Below, one piece after another: positions 1-6,888 of a stretch of 64,000 bases of DNA. Every line of letters starts with the position of its first letter. Positions within the stretch are counted from its first letter, which is position 1. The notes under the pieces were generated by a model. The model did no database searches. It saw only the letters and a list, made by a program, of their open reading frames with translations, and was not told the DNA's origin. Source of the stretch: Flavobacterium cellulosilyticum (GTDB lineage Bacteria; Bacteroidota; Bacteroidia; Flavobacteriales; Flavobacteriaceae); the NCBI RefSeq assembly GCF_004349355.1, contig NZ_SMFK01000007.1, positions 110,947 through 174,946 on the forward strand. The letters are read 5' to 3'. A program made the translations under genes and the position numbers.

Positions 1-2619
1 TTTATGTTTTAAGGCTGCTGCCAATTCCAATCCTAACAATCCACCTCCAACGATAACCACATGTTGTTCTTCAACTGGTAAATTAGTACTGTCTAAATAG
101 TCTTTTAATCGATCCGCATCGCTCTTTTTTCTCATGGTAAAACGTCCAGGCAAATGCAATTGAGCATCTTCAGGGATGAATGGGCGACTTCCTGTTGCTA
201 ATATTAATGAATCGAAAGTATGCAGCACCTTTTTACTATCGAGAATTGTGTTTTCTTTTGTATTTAAATTCTCAATCGAAACATTCGAATTCATTGTGAT
301 ATTCAACTTCTTTAGCGCGTCTTCTTTAATTTTCAAGAGTTGCTCCCAAGAAAATTCTCCTGTCATATATTCAGGTAACAATACACGATTATAAAAAGGA
401 TTTTCTTCATTTGAAAATACAATTATTTCGTCGGTCGTATTAATTTCTCTATAATTCTGAATGAATCTAAATGCGGCTGCTCCCGCTCCTACAACTGCAA
501 TTTTTTCGAATGGTTTTACAAATTTTCCGACTGAAACAGCAGTAAATTTAAAATCGGGTTCTTTCGAAATGGGGTCAACAACAGTGTTGGTTAGATTATT
601 GGTTCTATTCAAATCGTTTTCTAATTGTTTTCCCCAATGCATGGGCAAGAAAACAACTCCTTCTTTAATCGCATCTGAAATTTTTGCTTTTACACGAACA
701 TTTCCGTTTTTACTTGTTACCACAACAATATCACCCTCCTTTATTGCAGCTTTAAAAGCGTCAATTGGATTTATTTCCAGCATTGGACTCGGAGTATGCG
801 TCATCAATCGAGACACTTTACCTGTTTTAGTCATAGTATGCCATTGGTCTCTAATTCTACCAGTAGTTAGAATCAGTGGAAACTGGTCATTGGGCTGTTC
901 AGATGTATTTTCAATTGCCGTCGGAATATTGAAAATAGCTTTTTGTGAAGGTGTAAAGAATTTTTTATCTGCGAATAAACGAGGTGTTCCAGGATGTCCA
1001 TAATCAGGAACAGGCCATTGAAAAGTTCCTTCGTTTTTTAATCGATTGTAATTTAAATAGGAAATATCGATATTAGTTCCTCTAGTCATTTGAGTGTATT
1101 CTTTATAAACGTCTTCGGTAGTATTGAAATTAAAACCATTGAAATTCATTTTTTTCGCAAAACGAATTAGAATTTCTACGTCAGAAAGTGCTTCACCTGG
1201 AGGATTAATCCCTTTTGGCAAATAGGAAATTCGTCTTTCAGAATTGGTCATGGTTCCATCTTTTTCCAACCATCCTGCAGCAGGCAACAATAAATCGGCA
1301 AATTTAGCTGTATCAGAATTATGAGAAATATCTTGAACTACGACAAATTTAGCATTTTGCAAGGCTTTTTCTACTCTTCTAGAATCCGGTAAACTCACCA
1401 TAGGATTCGTACAAATAATCCAAATCGCTTTCATTTTTCCCGATTCTAATGCATCAAACATTTCAGTAGCTGTCAAACCTGGTTTTCCTGAAATGGTCTC
1501 AACACCCCAAAAATCAGCTACTTCTTGGCGATGGACTGGATTATTTAATTCCTTATGAACAGCCAATAAATTAGCCATTCCTCCTACTTCTCTTCCACCC
1601 ATTGCGTTGGGTTGCCCAGTTAATGAAAATGGACCTGATCCTGGTTTTCCGATGTGTCCAGTAAGAAGCGAAAGATTTAATAAGGCGGTATTTTTATCAA
1701 CACCAATAGCACTTTGATTCAATCCCATTGCCCAAAGTGAAATAAATCCATTCGCCTTTGCAATAATATCAGCAGCTAATTTCATATCACTAATAGTAAT
1801 CCCGCAAAGTTTAGATGCTTTTTCTAAGGAACTCGATAGTACTAAGTCTTTATATAATTGATAGTTCTCCGTATGGTTTTTAATAAAATCGCTGTCTGTA
1901 TATCCTTTTTCGATTAAAATCTTCGCAATGGCATGACACAAAACAACATCTGTTCCTGGAATGATTTGCAAATGCAAATCAGCCAATGCAGCCGAATCTG
2001 TTCTACGAGGATCGATAACGATAATTTTAGTTTTCGGATTTTTCTCTTTGTGCATTTCAATACGACGAAAAAGTATTGGATGACAAAAAGCAGGATTAGC
2101 TCCAGAAATCAAGAATGTATCCGCTAGTTCGATATCTTCATAGGAAATTGGAACCGCATCTTCACCAAAGGTTTTTTTATAACCCACAACTGCAGAACTC
2201 ATACACAATCTTGAGTTAGTATCTACATTATTAGTTTTAAGAAATCCTTTAACCAATTTATTAATCAAATAATATTCTTCAGTTAAGCATTGGCCTGAAA
2301 CATAAAAACCTACACTATCAGGACCATGTTTTTTTATAATTGACGCAAAAACTGCAGCAGCACGTTCTAAAGCTGAATCCCAGCTCACGCGTTCCATTGG
2401 ATGCGATTTGCTCCACCGCATTTCGGGATATAAAATTCTATCCGAAGTATCATTGACCACATAATGTAGATTCATCCCTTTTGAACAAAGCATTCCTTTG
2501 TTTACGGGATGATTTATATCACCAGTTACCGATACTCCATTTTTAGAATCATTGTTCACAATAATTCCACATCCTACACCACAATAGGAACAAGTAGTTT
2601 TGATTTCTGTATTTTGCAT
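1..2619 (-). CDS. nasA: Assimilatory nitrate reductase fused to a C-terminal FAD/NAD(P)H oxidoreductase domain (partial)
   Basis: Molybdopterin enzyme that reduces nitrate to nitrite in the cytoplasm. The protein begins at the ATG complementary to 2617-2619 and runs 873 codons to the left edge without a stop, so its C-terminus lies outside. Residues C10, C13, C17 and C45 (CxxCxxxC...C) form the [4Fe-4S] site of the NasA/NapA family, followed by a molybdopterin-guanine-dinucleotide region to about residue 690. A second module starts near residue 700 with an FAD-binding Rossmann motif (VVGAGAAA) and later an NAD-binding motif (GGGLLGLELA), as in the flavin domain of NirB/NasB. This suggests a one-chain, NAD(P)H-driven reductase. 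It is divergent from the FNR-like regulator. The stop side is not visible, so further C-terminal domains cannot be excluded. Confidence 0.93.
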   Translation of the reverse strand, partial: MQNTEIKTTCSYCGVGCGIIVNNDSKNGVSVTGDINHPVNKGMLCSKGMNLHYVVNDTSDRILYPEMRWSKSHPMERVSWDSALERAAAVFASIIKKHGPDSVGFYVSGQCLTEEYYLINKLVKGFLKTNNVDTNSRLCMSSAVVGYKKTFGEDAVPISYEDIELADTFLISGANPAFCHPILFRRIEMHKEKNPKTKIIVIDPRRTDSAALADLHLQIIPGTDVVLCHAIAKILIEKGYTDSDFIKNHTENYQLYKDLVLSSSLEKASKLCGITISDMKLAADIIAKANGFISLWAMGLNQSAIGVDKNTALLNLSLLTGHIGKPGSGPFSLTGQPNAMGGREVGGMANLLAVHKELNNPVHRQEVADFWGVETISGKPGLTATEMFDALESGKMKAIWIICTNPMVSLPDSRRVEKALQNAKFVVVQDISHNSDTAKFADLLLPAAGWLEKDGTMTNSERRISYLPKGINPPGEALSDVEILIRFAKKMNFNGFNFNTTEDVYKEYTQMTRGTNIDISYLNYNRLKNEGTFQWPVPDYGHPGTPRLFADKKFFTPSQKAIFNIPTAIENTSEQPNDQFPLILTTGRIRDQWHTMTKTGKVSRLMTHTPSPMLEINPIDAFKAAIKEGDIVVVTSKNGNVRVKAKISDAIKEGVVFLPMHWGKQLENDLNRTNNLTNTVVDPISKEPDFKFTAVSVGKFVKPFEKIAVVGAGAAAFRFIQNYREINTTDEIIVFSNEENPFYNRVLLPEYMTGEFSWEQLLKIKEDALKKLNITMNSNVSIENLNTKENTILDSKKVLHTFDSLILATGSRPFIPEDAQLHLPGRFTMRKKSDADRLKDYLDSTNLPVEEQHVVIVGGGLLGLELAAALKHK

Positions 2620-2655
2620 TATAAACTGTATCTATGTTAATATTGAATCCTTGTA

Positions 2656-2663
2656 CAAAAATA
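2656..2663 (-). promoter_or_regulatory. Predicted -7 box of the nitrate reductase promoter
   Basis: The minus strand reads TATTTTTG, an exact match to the Bacteroidetes -7 consensus TAnnTTTG, 37 bp before the reductase ATG. No TTG sits at the usual -33 distance, which would fit a promoter that needs an activator. The nearest palindrome of the TACGTA array is centred about 44 bp upstream of the predicted start. Confidence 0.55.
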
Positions 2664-2685
2664 GTCCTCTTTCAATTTTGAAAAT

Positions 2686-2721
2686 GTAAAAATACGTATT
2701 TTTACGTATAAATACGTATTT
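2686..2721. promoter_or_regulatory. Triple TACGTA operator array between divergent nitrate genes
   Basis: Three TACGTA hexamers lie at 2693-2698, 2703-2708 and 2713-2718, exactly 10 bp apart (one helical turn). The first is the centre of a perfect 20-bp palindrome (GTAAAAATACGTATTTTTAC, 2686-2705); the third is the centre of a 12-bp palindrome (2710-2721). The array sits between the nitrate reductase and the Crp/Fnr-type regulator and is the obvious candidate operator for that regulator. The binding protein is inferred, not shown. Confidence 0.7.
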
Positions 2722-2737
2722 TTAATAATTTTTTTTT

Positions 2738-2745
2738 TAAGTTTG
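2738..2745 (+). promoter_or_regulatory. Predicted -7 box of the Crp/Fnr regulator promoter
   Basis: TAAGTTTG matches TAnnTTTG and lies 46 bp before the regulator ATG. With a start about 5 nt downstream, the middle TACGTA is centred near -44.5, the same distance as the first TACGTA from the divergent reductase start. Confidence 0.5.
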
Positions 2746-2791
2746 TTGAATATTAATTGAAAATGGTTACAAATCTTAATACTATTCCAAA

Positions 2792-3490
2792 ATGAAAAAT
2801 ATAAATGCAGATTGTTCCGTTTGTACCAATTCGAATTGTTTCATAAAAAAGCATTTACATCTTGAAAAAATGCAAGATTATGTTATGCAAAAAATAAATT
2901 TTTCATGTAAAAAAGGACAGCAATTTATGATTGAAGGCGCTCCAATGCAAGGATTGTATTTTATTTTTAGCGGAAAGGCAAAGGTGATAAAAACTGGAAT
3001 CTACGGAAAGGAACAAATTGTACGATTGGCTAAGGAAGGGGATACTTTAGGATTTAGAGGATTTGGAACAAAAAACCGTTACCTCATAGCTGCTTCTGCT
3101 ATAGAAGACACCGTTTTATGTAATTTTAGCAATGAGGTTATGCAAGGAATTCTAAAAAACATTCCTGAATTTACTTATGATATGATGTTGTTTTATGCAC
3201 AAGAGCTCAATAAAAGCGAAAACAATGTAAAAAAAATTGCACAAATGAATGTTAGAGAAAGAGTTATTGACGCACTCTTGTACTTACACAAAAAATTTGG
3301 ACAATCTAACGGTTTAATTGATATCACCCTTTCTCGAAAAGAGATAGCCGATTTTACTGGAACCACAGATGAACAAATAACACGGATACTCTCAAGTCTT
3401 AAAAAAGAAGGACTAATCAAAATTGTTGAAAAAAAAATAGGCCTATTAGATACTGAAAAAATGCAACGCGAAATAATTGAACACAAATAA
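2792..3490 (+). CDS. Crp/Fnr family transcriptional regulator with an FNR-type iron-sulfur cysteine pattern
   Basis: 232-residue DNA-binding regulator. The N-terminal cyclic-nucleotide-type beta-roll spans roughly residues 30-120 and a winged helix-turn-helix lies at 150-225, with the recognition helix around TDEQITRILSSLK. Cysteines C8, C11 and C16 plus C110 give the spacing CxxCxxxxC...C; the 102-residue distance from C8 to C110 equals that between C20 and C122 of E. coli FNR, so an oxygen- or NO-sensitive [4Fe-4S] cluster is likely (C39 is an additional cysteine). It is divergent from the nitrate reductase and precedes the decayed nitrate transport genes, so it probably controls the whole locus and perhaps itself through the TACGTA array. 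The ligand is an inference from the cysteines. Confidence 0.88.
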   Translation: MKNINADCSVCTNSNCFIKKHLHLEKMQDYVMQKINFSCKKGQQFMIEGAPMQGLYFIFSGKAKVIKTGIYGKEQIVRLAKEGDTLGFRGFGTKNRYLIAASAIEDTVLCNFSNEVMQGILKNIPEFTYDMMLFYAQELNKSENNVKKIAQMNVRERVIDALLYLHKKFGQSNGLIDITLSRKEIADFTGTTDEQITRILSSLKKEGLIKIVEKKIGLLDTEKMQREIIEHK

Positions 3491-3520
3491 TTTCCTATCC
3501 ACTTATTGCAATATTAATAA

Positions 3521-3547
3521 AAAAGTCCAAAATATTGGGCTTTTTTT
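3521..3547 (+). terminator. Rho-independent terminator after the Crp/Fnr gene
   Basis: A 10-bp stem (AAAAGTCCAA with TTGGGCTTTT, one G:U pair) around the loop AATA is followed by a T tract, 30 bp after the regulator stop. Confidence 0.8.
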
Positions 3548-3826
3548 AGTCCATAACTTCAAGCAAATTAACTTACTTATTAATCTAAGTAAATCTTTCC
3601 TTAATTAATCGAATACTTAATTCTTTTAATTTCCACACACCAACCTATATACCAAACATTTAAAACGTATTTTTGTATTTTAACATGTTTTATTATGTTA
3701 TAAATTGTTTTTTTAGTAGCGTAAAAAGTCAAAACGCTTTGCCAAAAGCTTTAAGCCTAAGTATTAATACGTAGGTGCATTTGCAGAGTAGATATTTAAA
3801 AACAAATACTAACTAAAACATTCATT
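3548..3826 (+). other. Promoter/leader region of the decayed nitrate porin operon
   Basis: AT-rich region without a coding sequence. It holds AAAACGTATTTTT at 3662-3674, a degenerate relative of the palindrome at 2686-2705, and a near-perfect 20-bp palindrome at 3756-3775 that includes another TACGTA (3768-3773). These are plausible operators for the same regulator. Confidence 0.45.
3756..3775. promoter_or_regulatory. 20-bp near-palindrome containing TACGTA
   Basis: CCTAAGTATTAATACGTAGG reads almost the same on both strands (9 of 10 pairs). It lies 51 bp before the porin start codon. It could be an operator or an RNA hairpin in the leader. Confidence 0.4.
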
Positions 3827-4098
3827 ATGAAATTATCACAAAAAATTGGTTTATCCTTATTAGGTTTATTAGGCACAACAACTTATTCCCAAGAATTTAG
3901 CATGTTCAGCTTAGACCACGATTAGAATACACCAATGGCTTTGGTACTTTGTTAACACCAACAACCAGTCATACTTCCTTCATCGGGCAACGTTCCAGAT
4001 TGAACTTAAACTATGGCGATGAAAAATTACCAATAAAATTAGCTTTACAAAGTGTACGTACTTGGAGAGATACACCAACTATTGCTACTATTGCTGGT
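3827..4098 (+). pseudogene. Alginate-export-type outer-membrane porin remnant (frameshifted and truncated)
   Basis: The ATG at 3827 starts a signal peptide (MKLSQKIGLSLLGLLGTTTY...) that stops at 3923-3925 after 32 codons. Reading continues in the +1-shifted frame from about 3916 as PRLEYTNGFGTLLTPTTSHT..., then a [19 protein letters not shown] stretch, typical of the N-terminal strands of flavobacterial alginate-export-family porins. One missing base near 3914-3915 (expected LRPRLEY) explains the shift. After about 70 further residues the homology ends abruptly at 4085-4100, where ABC ATPase sequence begins. Several hundred residues of barrel are missing. In related flavobacteria a porin of this kind usually precedes nitrate ABC transporter genes; that comparison is from memory. 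Confidence 0.82.
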
Positions 4099-4099
4099 T

Positions 4100-4546
4100 A
4101 AAAAACCCAGAGAACTTTCTGGAGGTATGCGCCAACGTGTGGCTGTTGCAAGAGCATTAGCCATGAAACCCGAATTGATCTTAATGGATGAGCCACTAGG
4201 TGCTTTGGACGCTTTGACTCGAGGCAATCTTCAGAAAGAAATTTTATCGATTTGGAGCGAAGACAAAAGAACGGCGGTATTAATTACCAACGATGTTGAC
4301 GAAGGCGTTTTTATGGCCGACAGAGTGATACCATTACGTCCTGGACCAAAGGCAACTTTAGGACCTGAATTCGAAATTAAACTGGAAAGACCTCGAGATA
4401 AAATCGCTTTGAATCATTTAGTTGATTTCAAAAAATCAAGAAATGAAATTATTGAATATCTAATGGAAATTGGACAGGAAAGAACTGCCGGTATGGTAAT
4501 TACCGAGTATGTTTTACCCGATTTAGTTCCATTAAAATTTGACTAA
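4100..4546 (+). pseudogene. 3' fragment of a nitrate-type ABC transporter ATPase (NrtC-like), 5' half deleted
   Basis: From about 4100 the frame reads [20 protein letters not shown]... with the ABC signature (LSGGMRQR), Walker B (LILMDEP), D-loop (LGALDALT) and a C-terminal tail to the stop at 4544-4546. Walker A and the first ~150 residues expected of this family are absent. The upstream GTG at 4052 lies in porin-derived sequence in another frame and is not a credible start. The fragment is joined directly to the porin remnant, so one deletion removed the porin 3' end, presumably the substrate-binding protein and permease genes, and the ATPase 5' end. It is probably non-functional. Confidence 0.85.
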
Positions 4547-4603
4547 TTTTTTTTAATGAAATTATTAATTGCTATCAACGAGTAAATTTAAAATAAACGT
4601 ATC

Positions 4604-5425
4604 ATGCTAGAAACCATAAAAGACAACAATAAATCCAATCGTGATCCTTTAGGATTTGAAAAATACATGCTCGAATTAGCTAATTTGACTAAAATCTATC
4701 CAACTCCCAATGGTGATTTTGTAGTATTAGAAAATTTGAATCTAAAAATAAAAGAAGGAGAATTTGTGTCCATTATAGGGTATTCTGGTTGTGGAAAAAC
4801 CACTTTATTATCCATGATTGCAGGTTTAAATCCAATTTCTGGCGGGCAAATAATTCTTGATGGCACCCCTATTTCGGGTCCAGGTCCTGATCGCGGAGTG
4901 ATTTTTCAATCGCCGAGTTTATTACCTTGGATGAGCGCATTAGAAAACGTACAATTAGGAGTAGATAAAGTTTTTGCAAACGCTACAAAAAAACAAAGGG
5001 AAGATATTTGTAAACATTATTTAAGCAAAGTGGGTCTTGACGGAGCTTTTGACAAAAAAGCCAAAGATCTTTCGCAAGGAATGAAACAAAGAGTCGGTAT
5101 CGCAAGAGCCTTGGCATTAAAACCGCAAATATTATTACTGGATGAACCTTTTGGAATGTTGGACTCCTTGACTAGAGGTGAATTACAAGATGTTTTATTA
5201 GAAGTTTTAGACAAAGAAAAAACAACTGGAATTATGATTACTCATGATGTTGATGAATCTATTTTCCTAGCCGATCGAGTGATTATGATGACATCGGGAC
5301 CTCGAGCACAAATAGGCGATATCCTAGACATCAATTATGAAAGACCTCGAAATAGAAAAGCTATTCTTGAACATGAAACCTATTACAATAATAGAGAACA
5401 TTTAATTAATTTCTTGGAACATTAA
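4604..5425 (+). CDS. Nitrate/taurine-type ABC transporter ATP-binding protein (NrtD-like)
   Basis: 273-residue ATPase of the NrtD/SsuB/TauB group. Walker A is GYSGCGKTT (59-67), the signature LSQGM lies at 156-160 and Walker B ILLLDE at 176-181; all are intact. The first ~21 residues are unconserved, so M22 could be the true start. It would energise nitrate or nitrite import with a permease and binding protein, but no permease or binding-protein gene survives here, so it may now be an orphan unless it serves a transporter elsewhere. It lies 57 bp after the truncated ATPase fragment. Confidence 0.88.
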   Translation: MLETIKDNNKSNRDPLGFEKYMLELANLTKIYPTPNGDFVVLENLNLKIKEGEFVSIIGYSGCGKTTLLSMIAGLNPISGGQIILDGTPISGPGPDRGVIFQSPSLLPWMSALENVQLGVDKVFANATKKQREDICKHYLSKVGLDGAFDKKAKDLSQGMKQRVGIARALALKPQILLLDEPFGMLDSLTRGELQDVLLEVLDKEKTTGIMITHDVDESIFLADRVIMMTSGPRAQIGDILDINYERPRNRKAILEHETYYNNREHLINFLEH

Positions 5426-5451
5426 TAATTAATTTGGTTTTTGATAGAAAT

Positions 5452-5483
5452 GGTTGTAATAGTGAAGCATTACGGCCTTTTTA
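5452..5483 (+). terminator. Probable terminator after the NrtD-like gene
   Basis: GGTTGTAAT (5452-5460) pairs with ATTACGGCC (5469-5477), a 9-bp stem with two G:U pairs, followed by TTTTTAT. Confidence 0.55.
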
Positions 5484-5533
5484 TGCTTAAAAAAGAAATA
5501 AATAAAAATGAAAATTAATTAAATTTTTAAGAC

Positions 5534-6085
5534 ATGACAACAACAATTTTTGATTTCATAGGAGACCAATCTGGTGAATGGAAAGTTACTTTAACAGCAA
5601 CGCTGAAAGGTGACCCAATTTCATCAGTCTCTCATCTTACAAAAGTATCTAGCAATTTAATTCAAACTGAAAAGGGAATCTGGACACTGAAAGGAATCGT
5701 AAGCAATTTACGTTACACCGAAAAAAAAGACAAGGATAAACTTGTCTCTATTCAAGAAAATTTGGGTAGACCAAATGCAACTCTTGCTGCATTTATTCCC
5801 ATTCGGAAATCGGAAGCATGGTGGAATCTAGCTCAAGATGAGCGCCGAAAAATTATGGAAAACAAATCCCAGCACACACATACCGGAATGAAATACTTAC
5901 CCGCCATTGCCCGAAAGTTATTTCACTCTCGCGATATTGGAGAACCCTTTAATTTTTTGACTTGGTTCAAATATGCTCCTGGCGATGCCGATGCTTTTGA
6001 AGAACTTTTGTATACACTTCGAAAAACAGAAGAATGGACTTATGTCGATAGAGAAATTGATATTCGATTGAAAAAAAAAGTTTAG
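5534..6085 (+). CDS. Chlorite-dismutase-family heme protein
   Basis: 183 residues. The C-terminal half carries hallmarks of the chlorite dismutase family: IPIRKSEAWWNLAQDERRK (88-106), an HTHTG..YLP stretch, ARKLFHS with H131 as the likely proximal heme ligand, and a final FEELLYTLRKTEEW.YVDREIDIRL ferredoxin-like strand pattern. It is shorter at the N-terminus than Dechloromonas Cld. I could not place the distal arginine with confidence, so chlorite-splitting activity is not established; other members act in heme synthesis or have unknown roles. Next to a nitrate reductase, which can reduce chlorate to toxic chlorite, a detoxifying role is a reasonable inference. Confidence 0.8.
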   Translation: MTTTIFDFIGDQSGEWKVTLTATLKGDPISSVSHLTKVSSNLIQTEKGIWTLKGIVSNLRYTEKKDKDKLVSIQENLGRPNATLAAFIPIRKSEAWWNLAQDERRKIMENKSQHTHTGMKYLPAIARKLFHSRDIGEPFNFLTWFKYAPGDADAFEELLYTLRKTEEWTYVDREIDIRLKKKV

Positions 6086-6117
6086 ACACTAACCTATAAT
6101 TAGTTAAAAGTGATACT

Positions 6118-6546
6118 ATGAAAACAACTGTTATTAGCTACTTCAAAAAAATAGAATTCCAAAAAATTATTTTGTGGTGCTATCTAATTTGGTATTGCAC
6201 AATTATGACGATATACTTTGAACCTTCATTAAAATTGTGGGCTAGTTCAATTGGAATTTCTTTCATTATTGGATTTGCTCTTATCTTATCTACAAGCCAA
6301 CAAGGTTCAAAACAAGATATATGGATTAAAATCAGACTCTTTTTATTTCCATTTTGTGTATCCAGTTATTCTGCTACTATAAAAAATCATGATTTCATTC
6401 TTTTATTTCCGAGTAATCTATTCCATTTACTGATTTCAGTTGTCAATTGTTTACTATTTTTAGTATCCATCTGGTGTATTAAAAGATTTTATAAGCCTGA
6501 TTATATAAATAAAAAACATTTTGATCAAACATTAACCTTTCAATAA
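6118..6546 (+). CDS. Small integral membrane protein of unknown function
   Basis: 142 residues, not recognised. About four hydrophobic segments are visible (near residues 16-34, 41-58, 72-88 and 98-121), with a short charged loop in the middle (QQGSKQDIW) and a polar C-terminus. It begins 32 bp after the chlorite-dismutase-like gene on the same strand and is closed by a strong terminator, so the two probably form one transcript. No motif gives a function. Confidence 0.7.
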   Translation: MKTTVISYFKKIEFQKIILWCYLIWYCTIMTIYFEPSLKLWASSIGISFIIGFALILSTSQQGSKQDIWIKIRLFLFPFCVSSYSATIKNHDFILLFPSNLFHLLISVVNCLLFLVSIWCIKRFYKPDYINKKHFDQTLTFQ

Positions 6547-6590
6547 TCTAATTTGATATTCGACTAAAGAAATTGGTTTAGCTAAATCAA

Positions 6591-6634
6591 TAAAGAAGCC
6601 GACTCCCAACTAAACTGGAGTTGGCTTCTTTATT
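6591..6634 (+). terminator. Strong rho-independent terminator
   Basis: A 15-bp stem (6592-6606 with 6617-6631, one G:U pair) followed by TATTTA closes the nitrate-locus transcript. Confidence 0.85.
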
Positions 6635-6650
6635 TAGCTATTTAAAAAAT

Positions 6651-6676
6651 AAGACGCTATTAATTGTTAGCGTCTT
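6651..6676. terminator. Second hairpin behind the terminator
   Basis: AAGACGCTA and TAGCGTCTT form a perfect 9-bp stem around an 8-nt loop. The T-rich flank is weak, so it may be a backup terminator or only a hairpin. Confidence 0.45.
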
Positions 6677-6888
6677 CAGTATTTATTTTGCAACAAACAG
6701 CTTAATTCTAACATAAGTTCAACGGCTAAAAGGTTGTGTTTTAATTTGTAAAAAAAAGACTATTTGGAAGTTCGAACTATAATATTCTTGACCAAAACTT
6801 CTGTTTTTATTAAATAGTATTTGTGGTAAGTAATTTGTATTTTTACTATCCTATTCCTTTTCAAATACTACTATTAAAATTCATTAGA

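Noticed and set aside
461..1003. Long plus-strand ORF opposite the nitrate reductase
   Set aside because: It lies wholly antisense to the flavin domain, whose motifs are unmistakable on the minus strand; no start signal or family resemblance.
4052..4099. GTG at 4052 as start of a short intact ABC ATPase
   Set aside because: The first 16 codons lie in porin sequence read in another frame, and the product lacks Walker A; it is a deletion junction, not a gene start.
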